A stretch of DNA of 29,885 bases from the IMG/VR virus record IMGVR_UViG_3300042388_000089, positions 1-29,885 of that record; one strand, given 5' to 3'. This DNA comes from a virus. The notes beneath the pieces were generated by a model. It saw only the letters and a list, made by a program, of their open reading frames with translations, was not told the origin of the DNA and did no database searches. Positions within the stretch are counted from its first letter, which is position 1; the number at the start of each line of letters is the position of its first letter. The position numbers were made by a program, and so were the translations under genes. This document shows, piece after piece, positions 1 through 5,537 of this stretch.

Positions 1-1
1 G

Positions 2-370
2 TCAAAGCGCCACGAACAAGGATTCGTTGTCCGTTTGCACGTACTTGGCGATTTCTACTCTGTAGACTACGTCCGCTTCTGGATGACCATGCTGCTAGTT
101 CTACCTGGACTACGAGTGTTTGGGTACACACATCATCGGCACAACACTCCAGTTGGACAACTAATAGGTAACTTAAACGTGACCTTTCCAGATCGCTGGC
201 GTGTACGGTTCTCAGATGACCCAAACGTCGAGTTTCGGTCACAAGTTGTTGCTTCTCCGCAACAAGCAACCGGAGTCGTATGCCCTGAACAATTGGGCAA
301 AGCCGCCTCATGTGGCGACTGTGCGTACTGTTGGCACAGTGAAAAACCTGTATTCTTTGTTGAACATTGA
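2..370 (+). CDS. GP88-like cysteine-rich phage protein, C-terminal part
   Basis: The reading frame is open from base 2, so this is the 3' part of a gene that starts left of the window; the TTG at 35 is an internal codon, because the frame before it reads into a typical 'VVRLHVLGDFYSVDYVRFW' block. That block and the end of the protein (CPEQ, then CGDCAYCW, then a final VxFxxH) look like the C-terminal half of the phage 'gene product 88' family, whose function is not known. The Cys pairs could bind a metal or an iron-sulfur cluster (inference). It ends 42 bases before the helicase gene and is probably transcribed with it. I recognise the family from motif order only. Confidence 0.7.
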   Translation, partial: SKRHEQGFVVRLHVLGDFYSVDYVRFWMTMLLVLPGLRVFGYTHHRHNTPVGQLIGNLNVTFPDRWRVRFSDDPNVEFRSQVVASPQQATGVVCPEQLGKAASCGDCAYCWHSEKPVFFVEH

Positions 371-412
371 CAAAACTCGAGTTAGTATCTGATCTTTACT
401 GAGAACTAATCA

Positions 413-1762
413 ATGCTTAAACCTTTTGATCATCAAGTTAAAACTACTAATTTCCTTCTAAAAACTCCCCGAGCACTTATCACTTCCGATCCAGGAACTG
501 GTAAAACCCGCAGCGTCATCGACGCTTATGCTCAACGGAAAGAAGGACGCATGCTCGTACTTGCGCCTTTGTCGATCCTCTCTGCTTCGTGGGGAGACGA
601 CATCAAGAAGTTCCAGCCCAAGCTGACCTACGTCGTTGCTTATGCTAAGAACCGAGAAGCCGCGTTCAAATCTAAAGCCGACATCGTAATAACCAACCAC
701 GACGCTGTTAAGTGGATAGCCAAGAACGAAAAGCTTCTTCAGGGCTTCGACACCATCTGCATTGACGAATTCACGGCGTTCAAAAACAAAGACAGTCAGC
801 GTAGCAAAGCAGTGCTTAAGCTAGCTGCCAAGTTTAAGTACCGCATCGCTATGTCCGGTACGCCGAACAGCAACACAATCTTGGACATCTGGCATCCAAC
901 ACTAATCGTGGACGACGGTGAACGGCTAGGTAAACGTTTCTACGGCTTTCGATCAGCTGTCTGTACTTCACGGTTCAATGGCTTTGCCAATGAGTGGGTA
1001 GACAAGCCCAACGCCCAGGAAATCGTTGCAGCGTCTATTAAAGACATCAACATCCGTTACCAGCTAGAAGACTGCATCGACATGCCAGAACAGTCTGTAC
1101 ACACAATGTGTGTACAACTGACGCCTGACATCATGAAACAGTACGAACTCCTGGCTGCCGACTCTGTTCTTTACACAGGTAAAGAAACCATCAACGCCAT
1201 CAACGCAGGCGCACGCGTCAAGAAGCTCCTGCAGTTATGTACCGGCGCTGTCTATACAGAAGACGGTGTAGCCTGTGGGATACACTCCGAACGTTACGAG
1301 CTTGTAATGCAGCTAGTGTCCGAGCGCAAACACTCATTAGTGGCGTTCAATTGGCGACACGAACGCGAACATCTTGTTCGCCTTGCTCAAGAAATGGGCC
1401 TTGAGTACGGTGTAATTGACGGTGACACGCCAGCTAACAAACGCAAAGACATCGTCGATCGCATGCAGGCTGGCCAGCTTAAAGTCGTATTTGCCCATCC
1501 GCAGTCAGCAGGTCATGGCTTGACGCTAACCACTGCAACAACAGTCATCTGGGCATCGCCAACGTACAACGCTGAACACTATCAGCAGTTCAACCGCCGA
1601 ATCTACCGTGCTGGTCAAACTCAAAAAACAGAAATCATCCACATTGCAGCAGACAATACGTGGGAACCTGATGTATATACCAAACTACAAACCAAACTCG
1701 AACGTATGGACGACCTATTACAGATCCTTAATCAACTTACCCCAGCAAGGAAAATAGCATGA
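413..1762 (+). CDS. SNF2-family DEAD/DEAH-box helicase
   Basis: A 449-residue two-domain superfamily 2 ATPase. Visible motifs, in order: Q-like FDHQ (residues 5-8), Walker A DPGTGKT (26-32), Walker B/DEAH equivalent IDEFT (117-121), motif III SGTP (148-151), and motif VI QFNRRIYRAGQ (392-402). The order and the RRIYRAGQT form of motif VI are characteristic of SNF2-like helicases found in the replication regions of many phages. It probably remodels or unwinds DNA during phage replication, recombination or transcription, in the host cytoplasm. Length is normal for compact phage versions with no accessory domain. No strong ribosome-binding site is visible before the ATG. The stop overlaps the next start as ATGA at 1759-1762, implying translational coupling. 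A 21-base palindrome lies inside the gene (1096-1116). Confidence 0.92.
   Translation: MLKPFDHQVKTTNFLLKTPRALITSDPGTGKTRSVIDAYAQRKEGRMLVLAPLSILSASWGDDIKKFQPKLTYVVAYAKNREAAFKSKADIVITNHDAVKWIAKNEKLLQGFDTICIDEFTAFKNKDSQRSKAVLKLAAKFKYRIAMSGTPNSNTILDIWHPTLIVDDGERLGKRFYGFRSAVCTSRFNGFANEWVDKPNAQEIVAASIKDINIRYQLEDCIDMPEQSVHTMCVQLTPDIMKQYELLAADSVLYTGKETINAINAGARVKKLLQLCTGAVYTEDGVACGIHSERYELVMQLVSERKHSLVAFNWRHEREHLVRLAQEMGLEYGVIDGDTPANKRKDIVDRMQAGQLKVVFAHPQSAGHGLTLTTATTVIWASPTYNAEHYQQFNRRIYRAGQTQKTEIIHIAADNTWEPDVYTKLQTKLERMDDLLQILNQLTPARKIA
1096..1116. repeat. Perfect 10-bp inverted repeat inside helicase gene
   Basis: Two 10-base arms, tgtacacaca and tgtgtgtaca, are exact reverse complements around a single central A. 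The flanking cagt (1091-1094) and actg (1117-1120) extend the symmetry with a one-base bulge. It falls in helicase codons 228-235. It might be a protein-binding site or a chance product of the coding sequence; nothing else in the sequence decides. Confidence 0.5.
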
Positions 1763-2130
1763 CTGCAAGCATCAATGACCTCATAGAACGTCGCGCTGAG
1801 ATCAAGCGCGAAACCGAGCAGCTGAACAACCGGCTGAAAGATTTGAAAACCGCTCAGGACGAAATCGACCTGGCGCTTTTAAAGAAAATGGACGCCGAGG
1901 GATTGTCTCGCACTGCGAATGGCGATTACTCAGTATCCATCAATGAAGACACGGTACCGGAAGTAGAAGATTGGGACGCTTTGTACAATCACGTTATTTC
2001 TACCCGTGACTTTAGCTTGATCCAAAGACGGGTAAGCTCAACGGCTTATAAAGAGCTGTTGAAACTCGGGGAAGGAGTCCCCGGCCTTTCACCAAGGACA
2101 ATCCGTAAGATCAATTTTCGTTCACTCTAA
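1759..2130 (+). CDS. Hypothetical protein with N-terminal coiled coil
   Basis: A 123-residue protein that I cannot assign. Residues about 5-45 are highly charged with heptad-like leucines (RRAEIKRETEQLNNRLKDL), so a coiled coil is likely. The second half (about 50-123) looks like a compact globular domain, with VPEVEDWDALYNHV and a C-terminal LSPRTIRKINFRSL. Similar small proteins sit just after helicase genes in environmental phages, so a helicase partner or a host-nuclease inhibitor role is possible, but this is only inference from position. Start chosen because its ATG overlaps the helicase stop (ATGA), a coupling repeated many times in this genome. Confidence 0.75.
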   Translation: MTASINDLIERRAEIKRETEQLNNRLKDLKTAQDEIDLALLKKMDAEGLSRTANGDYSVSINEDTVPEVEDWDALYNHVISTRDFSLIQRRVSSTAYKELLKLGEGVPGLSPRTIRKINFRSL

Positions 2131-2150
2131 ACATAGGAATATACCTAAAC

Positions 2151-2825
2151 ATGTCTAATGCAATCGCTCTTGTATCGTCCAACGTTCCTGCCCACGTTAT
2201 GCAAGGCACTGGCCTTGGTAACGAGAATGTCGGCCAAAACGTAACTATCCCTCGCGTCAAGCTTCTCCAAAAGATGTCTGATGAGGTGGACAAGTACAAC
2301 TCCAAGTACATTCAAGGCGCTGAACCTGGTCACTTCTTAAACTCCTTGACCGGTCAGAACTATGGCGAAGAGCTGTACGTAATCAACTTGTTGTTCCGCA
2401 ACGAGTTCGTTGTATGGCGTAACCGCGATTCAGGCGGCGGTATCCTTGGGTCATTCAACTCGTTGGCCGAAGCTCAAGAAGCCATCAAGTCCCAAGACAA
2501 GCCGCAGGACTACACCATCACTGATACCCATTCACATGTGCTTTTGATCAAGAACCCGGAAACAGGTGAACTCGACCGTACGCCAGTGATCATGGACTTC
2601 TCGAGTTCGAAGATGCGCATCTCGCGCAACTGGAATTCAGTCATCGGCCTGAAAGGCGGTAACCGTTTCTCGGGTCTTTGGAAACTTAAGTCTGTCTCTG
2701 TCACTAACAAAGCCGGTGCCCAGTTCATGAATCTGGAAGCTGACTTTGTAGGTTGGGCCACCGAAGAAGACTATGAGTATGCCAAGTCCGTTTATGGACA
2801 ACATACTGGTCGGATCGTTGACTAA
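2151..2825 (+). CDS. Uncharacterised phage protein, possible DNA-binding role
   Basis: A 224-residue soluble protein with no signal peptide or membrane segment. The start of the domain reads NVTIPRVKLLQKMSDEVDKY, the middle has LYVINLLFRNEFVVWRNR, and the end FMNLEADFVGW. Alternating strand-like segments suggest a beta-rich fold. Its place between a helicase and a PD-(D/E)XK nuclease is where phages often encode single-stranded-DNA-binding or recombination-mediator proteins, but I see no diagnostic motif, so the function is left open. It ends with TAA, and the nuclease GTG start follows one codon later in the same reading frame. The 20-base gap before its ATG has only a weak, distant AGGA. 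Confidence 0.8.
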   Translation: MSNAIALVSSNVPAHVMQGTGLGNENVGQNVTIPRVKLLQKMSDEVDKYNSKYIQGAEPGHFLNSLTGQNYGEELYVINLLFRNEFVVWRNRDSGGGILGSFNSLAEAQEAIKSQDKPQDYTITDTHSHVLLIKNPETGELDRTPVIMDFSSSKMRISRNWNSVIGLKGGNRFSGLWKLKSVSVTNKAGAQFMNLEADFVGWATEEDYEYAKSVYGQHTGRIVD

Positions 2826-2828
2826 TCA

Positions 2829-3230
2829 GTGAACGAACACGGCTTCATACGAGCTGTACATGTGGATCTTCCATCGGAAGTTTTCCGGTGGAAGATCCAT
2901 GATACGTTTGCGGGCGGAGTACCTGACGCTTTTTACGCCGGACCTGTAAGTACTCTATTCGTAGAATACAAGTACGTAAAAGCATTTCCCAAACGAAACA
3001 CCAGCCCAATACGTACCAGTCTCAGCACACAACAGATCCATTGGCTAAATAGACTACACGACCTCAACCAGCCCGTAGCTGTTGTCATTGGCTGTGAAAA
3101 GTTAGCCGTTGTCCTCACTGATAAAACCTGGTCAGAGTACATACCTAAACAAGACTTCATAAACAAAGCCGTACAGTTTGCAGATGTATCCAAATGGATA
3201 CACAACAAGACATGCATAGAGGCTATATGA
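2829..3230 (+). CDS. PD-(D/E)XK (VRR-NUC-like) nuclease
   Basis: A 133-residue nuclease. The catalytic core is visible: AGGVPD (Asp33), then FVEYKY (Glu46 and Lys48), giving the PD...ExK signature, followed by LSTQQIHWLNRL and VAVVIG, the helix-strand tail typical of VRR-NUC and Holliday-junction-resolvase-like enzymes. It probably resolves branched DNA or trims replication intermediates. The GTG at 2829 is the only sensible start: the upstream gene stops in the same frame at 2823-2825. Codons 12-24 form a very strong hairpin (2863-2899), which may affect translation. The stop overlaps the next gene as ATGA at 3227-3230. The fold class is secure; substrate choice is not. Confidence 0.85.
   Translation: MNEHGFIRAVHVDLPSEVFRWKIHDTFAGGVPDAFYAGPVSTLFVEYKYVKAFPKRNTSPIRTSLSTQQIHWLNRLHDLNQPVAVVIGCEKLAVVLTDKTWSEYIPKQDFINKAVQFADVSKWIHNKTCIEAI
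2863..2899 (+). promoter_or_regulatory. 17-bp RNA hairpin near 5' end of nuclease gene
   Basis: Bases 2863-2879 and 2883-2899 pair over 17 positions: 16 Watson-Crick pairs and one U.G wobble at 2874, closed by a GUU triloop (2880-2882). It begins 34 bases after the GTG start and lies wholly within coding sequence. No U-run follows, so it is not an intrinsic terminator. It could slow or switch translation, be an RNase III site, or extrude as a cruciform in DNA. Confidence 0.6.
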
Positions 3231-3496
3231 CTATCGATAACGAAAGTCCGCCCGACTCCTGGAGAGAAGAAATTCTCAAAGGACCAGCATCTGTAAGCCA
3301 GCTAAGAGAAGTAATAGCTGACTTAAAACACTCCCTCAAGATAGCTAAAGCAGAGTCCGAGCGTCTTAAAGACCAGAACTCTAAGCTGATGAACCAGCTA
3401 ACTGAAACAATAGCCAGAGAAATGGAAACACTGGCTACTAACGCTCGCCTTAAAAAAGAGATAAGCGAAGTATGGAAAGCAATAAAAACCGTTTAG
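3227..3496 (+). CDS. Small coiled-coil protein
   Basis: An 89-residue protein starting at the ATG that overlaps the nuclease stop (ATGA). An upstream in-frame ATG at 3194 exists but would overlap the nuclease by 37 bases, so the 3227 start is preferred. After a Pro/Trp-containing head (residues 1-25) the rest is one long charged coiled coil, with SQLREVIADLKHSLKIAKAE and later LKDQNSKLMNQL. No enzymatic motif is present. It is the first of three consecutive small coiled-coil genes and might self-assemble or pair with them. Its 3' end overlaps the next gene by 25 bases (3472-3496). Confidence 0.7.
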   Translation: MTIDNESPPDSWREEILKGPASVSQLREVIADLKHSLKIAKAESERLKDQNSKLMNQLTETIAREMETLATNARLKKEISEVWKAIKTV

Positions 3497-3639
3497 AACG
3501 GGAAATATCCAGACTAGAAAAAGAAATAGCTGCATATCGTAGTTACCACTCAGAAAAAACAGCTACAGAAATAGCCCTCATACTATTTGGGGTTTGCGTT
3601 GGGCTTTGGTTCGGTTACTTAATTGGAGCAAGCCAATGA
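3472..3639 (+). CDS. 55-residue membrane protein with coiled-coil head
   Basis: A short gene filling what otherwise looks like a 140-base gap. It starts at ATG 3472 inside the previous gene and stops with TGA at 3637-3639, overlapping the next ATG as ATGA. Residues 1-30 form a charged helix (NRLEREISRLEKEIAAY), and residues 34-53 a hydrophobic stretch (IALILFGVCVGLWFGYLIGA) that should cross the membrane, so the topology is N-terminal soluble helix and C-terminal anchor. That is the reverse of a classical i-spanin. It lies in an early-type gene block and may tether its coiled-coil neighbours to the inner membrane (inference). Exact coupling at the 3' end supports it being a real gene. Confidence 0.7.
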   Translation: MESNKNRLEREISRLEKEIAAYRSYHSEKTATEIALILFGVCVGLWFGYLIGASQ

Positions 3640-3884
3640 CTGACGAATTGCACTTAGGCGTGATACACGAAAAAACAAAGCTTGCTGTGCTACGAGAAGC
3701 GGTAGACAGAGCTGATAATCTCGCCTCTGTCCAAGCACAATTAGCAACTAGCCAGGCTCAGACTATTGCTAGCCAAGAAACACTAATCCAAGACTTAAAG
3801 AATCAAGCTCTAGAACTTAAATCTAGAATTAGATCTTTAGAAAGTGAAATCTCAGAACTAAGGATTGCTTTAAGTTATGACTAG
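3636..3884 (+). CDS. Small coiled-coil protein
   Basis: An 82-residue protein starting at the ATG in the ATGA overlap with the membrane-protein gene; a longer frame from a TTG at 3594 is possible but would overlap that gene heavily. It is nearly all helix: VLREAVDRADNLASVQAQLA, then ASQETLIQDLKNQAL, then SRIRSLESEISELRIAL, a clear coiled coil. No other motif is seen. Its role is unknown; together with the genes at 3227 and 3472 it makes a set of three helical proteins that are probably translated together. Confidence 0.7.
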   Translation: MTDELHLGVIHEKTKLAVLREAVDRADNLASVQAQLATSQAQTIASQETLIQDLKNQALELKSRIRSLESEISELRIALSYD

Positions 3885-4116
3885 ACGCATAGAACAGCCT
3901 TACACCAGGCTCTCTCGATTCAACCCTAAACTTACGTTCGAGCAATACAAAGTGCTTGTCGAACGAAAGAAACATGCCCGTGCCAACCTGGAACGTGTCA
4001 AATACAAAGACTTAGTAGAAAAATGGGGCGTTAGACAGTACTACATGGCTACTGCTGTTAACCGTGGAATAAAACAATACGACTATTTGCTATGGAAAGC
4101 GGGTGAACTGCAATGA
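3877..4116 (+). CDS. Small basic protein with possible helix-turn-helix
   Basis: A 79-residue basic protein overlapping the previous gene by 8 bases and the next by 4 (ATGA at 4113-4116). Residues about 45-75 (YKDLVEKWGVRQYYMATAVN, then RGIKQYDYLLW) have the helix-turn-helix-like pattern of a short helix, a WGV turn and a recognition-type helix ending in RGIKQYD. The N-terminal half is rich in Arg and Lys. It may be a small DNA-binding regulator of the early region. The HTH is read by eye and is not certain. Confidence 0.65.
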   Translation: MTRRIEQPYTRLSRFNPKLTFEQYKVLVERKKHARANLERVKYKDLVEKWGVRQYYMATAVNRGIKQYDYLLWKAGELQ

Positions 4117-4355
4117 CCCGTGACGACATCATCCGACTGGCGCGAGAGGCTGGGTTTGTTCGTGTAGTTGCTACCCATGCCGACGGATCATTAACAACCA
4201 CTGTGGCCCCGATTGAAGAACTTGAACGCTTCGCCGCCCTCGTTGCCGCAGCCGAACGGGAGGCGTGTGCTCAAGTATGTGACCGTATAACATGGAGCAA
4301 CGAAGCCAAGTTCTTTGCTACTGCTATCCGACAAAAGGAAAATACAAATGACTAA
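4113..4355 (+). CDS. Conserved phage hypothetical protein (AREAGF type)
   Basis: An 80-residue protein beginning MTRDDIIRLAREAGF and containing ELERFAALVAAAEREACAQV, a combination that recurs in small early proteins of phages infecting Proteobacteria. No function is known. The Leu/Ala-rich central helix and conserved EREAC segment are the main recognisable parts. Start overlaps the previous stop as ATGA, and the end overlaps the DUF3310 gene by 8 bases (4348-4355). Confidence 0.7.
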   Translation: MTRDDIIRLAREAGFVRVVATHADGSLTTTVAPIEELERFAALVAAAEREACAQVCDRITWSNEAKFFATAIRQKENTND

Positions 4356-4578
4356 AGATGCAGTCAACCCATCCCACTATAAACGTGGAGATATCGAATG
4401 CATCGATGCAATGCGAGCTAGCTTAACGCCGGAAGAATTTCGTGGTTACTGCAAAGGCAACGTCATGAAATACTTGTGGCGTCATGGAGAAAAAGACGAC
4501 ACCGTGCAAGAAGCAAACAAAGCTAGCTGGTATCTGTCATGGTTGCAGGGTAAAGACCCTCGCAACCTTACTCCATAG
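4348..4578 (+). CDS. DUF3310 family protein
   Basis: A 76-residue protein with the DUF3310 pattern: NPSHYKRGDIECIDAMRA near the N-terminus, then FRGYCKGNVMKYLWRHGEKD and a helix ending in ASWYLSWLQ. Members are common in phages and often labelled 'nucleotide kinase', but this small domain has no P-loop and its activity is unproven; a role in nucleotide metabolism is inferred only. Start at ATG 4348 is chosen because AAGGA lies about 9 bases upstream and the longer frame from 4315 lies inside the previous gene. It is the last plus-strand gene, and its end overlaps the opposing metallopeptidase gene by 11 bases. Confidence 0.88.
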   Translation: MTKDAVNPSHYKRGDIECIDAMRASLTPEEFRGYCKGNVMKYLWRHGEKDDTVQEANKASWYLSWLQGKDPRNLTP

Positions 4579-4879
4579 TAGTCAGCATCTGCTGTAGAAG
4601 ATGGGACACCCTATCTACCAGGGCCTCATCTTCCGATAGCTCGTAGTATCCAGCAACGTCAAGAATAGCGTGCACAGCTTCGTGCAAAAATACCTGCTGC
4701 CTATTGGTACCTTTTAACGTACCTATAATTTCTATCCGGTACTGATCGGGCATCCACATGCCCACACAGTCTTTGCCGTGCTTCCATTTTTTAGCAGGTA
4801 TATTAGCTATACAGATAGTGTGCCCGGCAAGCTTAAACTGCTTCGGGATACCATCTTCAATACGCTTGGAAACTGGCAT
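4568..4879 (-). CDS. Small zinc metallopeptidase-like protein (HExxH)
   Basis: A 103-residue protein with FLHEAVHAILDVAG, an HExxH zinc-binding motif on a helix, preceded by a strand YRIEIIGTLKG and followed by an acidic helix with SEDEALVDRVSHLL that may give the third ligand. This resembles small phage versions of the SprT/ImmA-IrrE-type zincins. It could cut a host regulator or a virion protein. The ATG at 4879 is preferred to the upstream TTG at 4894 because GGAGG lies 8 bases before it. It is the last gene of the minus block and its 3' end runs 11 bases into the opposing DUF3310 gene. Confidence 0.8.
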   Translation of the reverse strand: MPVSKRIEDGIPKQFKLAGHTICIANIPAKKWKHGKDCVGMWMPDQYRIEIIGTLKGTNRQQVFLHEAVHAILDVAGYYELSEDEALVDRVSHLLQQMLTTME

Positions 4880-4911
4880 GCTGAACCCCTCCAAGTAGCT
4901 GGGAAGGGATT

Positions 4912-5016
4912 TTAACTTTTCTTCTTGGGGGCAGAATACCCCTTAGACGGTTTTTTCTTTTCCATCTTAATAGGCTTAGTTGGGGCGTTTAAGCGGCACT
5001 GTTTACCCTGGTGCAT
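4912..5016 (-). CDS. 34-residue very basic protein
   Basis: A short gene starting at ATG 5014-5016, within the end of the preceding gene (14-base overlap), with GGGAG about 7 bases upstream. The product is extremely basic, with a C-terminal KMEKKKPSKGYSAPKKKS. Tiny lysine-rich proteins are common at the end of phage fibre operons; this one might bind nucleic acid or an acidic protein partner. A longer same-frame ORF to 5115 has an unrelated, less plausible N-terminus. The ribosome-binding site is the best argument that it is real. Confidence 0.6.
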   Translation of the reverse strand: MHQGKQCRLNAPTKPIKMEKKKPSKGYSAPKKKS

Positions 5017-5185
5017 TTCCGTCTCCCGTAACCGGCTTCGGATACTTTTCTTTAACTTCCAACACCTTACGACGCATCTCTTCAAGGGCCTCTCCGCCCT
5101 TCCACAGTGCGTCAAGCTGATCTCTTACGTCAGGATAACTATCACGCCTTAAAGCAGCGTAGCTCTGTTTAACCTTGTACTTCAC
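5003..5185 (-). CDS. Small phage virion-region protein (QLDALWKGG family)
   Basis: A 60-residue protein containing YPDVRDQLDALWKGGEALEE, a signature seen in small proteins encoded just after tail-fibre genes of many phages. It is mainly helical and ends in a flexible GDGNAPG. The function is unknown; it may be a fibre chaperone or a minor virion part. Start is GTG at 5183-5185, 17 bases inside the previous gene, and it overlaps the following small basic gene by 14 bases. Confidence 0.75.
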   Translation of the reverse strand: MKYKVKQSYAALRRDSYPDVRDQLDALWKGGEALEEMRRKVLEVKEKYPKPVTGDGNAPG

Positions 5186-5537
5186 AAGGCACCTCTACAA
5201 CCGTATCCAAATGCTTAAGATTAAAAACAACTACCTTCAACAGTTGTGGGTAGTCCACTTCAAACTCAATAGACTCACCTTCTACGTCTAGTAGTTCACC
5301 ATCAACAGCTACTTTGCTACCGGCTGGCAAACCACTAACACGGTTAGTACTAACAGTTACTTGCAACGGTTTCTTGAATCCTACCCGTCCGTTTTCAACG
5401 TCGTACCAAACCAAATTAACATCAGTGTTAACTGGCATTTGAACAACATAAAGAGCATCCGGAAAAAAATCAGCTCCTACTGCTTTGTTAACCGAACAAA
5501 CACACTTACCAGTCGCATCAAATGCAAAAGTAATCAT
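5169..5537 (-). CDS. Hypothetical fibre-associated protein
   Basis: A 122-residue soluble protein that is beta-rich through most of its length (for example VNLVWYDVENGRVGFKKPLQ and VVVFNLKHLDTVVEVPCEVQ). It starts in an ATGA overlap with the 907-residue fibre gene, so the two are probably translated together and this protein may fold, cap or anchor that fibre. I do not recognise a named family. The mid-protein segment SKVAVDGELLDVEGESIEFE looks like a small Ig- or barrel-like domain. Confidence 0.75.
   Translation of the reverse strand: MITFAFDATGKCVCSVNKAVGADFFPDALYVVQMPVNTDVNLVWYDVENGRVGFKKPLQVTVSTNRVSGLPAGSKVAVDGELLDVEGESIEFEVDYPQLLKVVVFNLKHLDTVVEVPCEVQG

Noticed and set aside
2067-2083. 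GC-rich hairpin cgggga-aggag-tccccg followed by a short T-rich stretch
   Set aside because: It is inside the coding frame of the 123-residue protein, the stem is six pairs, and the T-run is only three bases.
4583-4594. cagca-tc-tgctg inverted repeat near the convergent junction, possible terminator
   Set aside because: The two-base loop is too small, the stem has only five pairs and there is no T-run; it encodes QQM near the end of the metallopeptidase gene.
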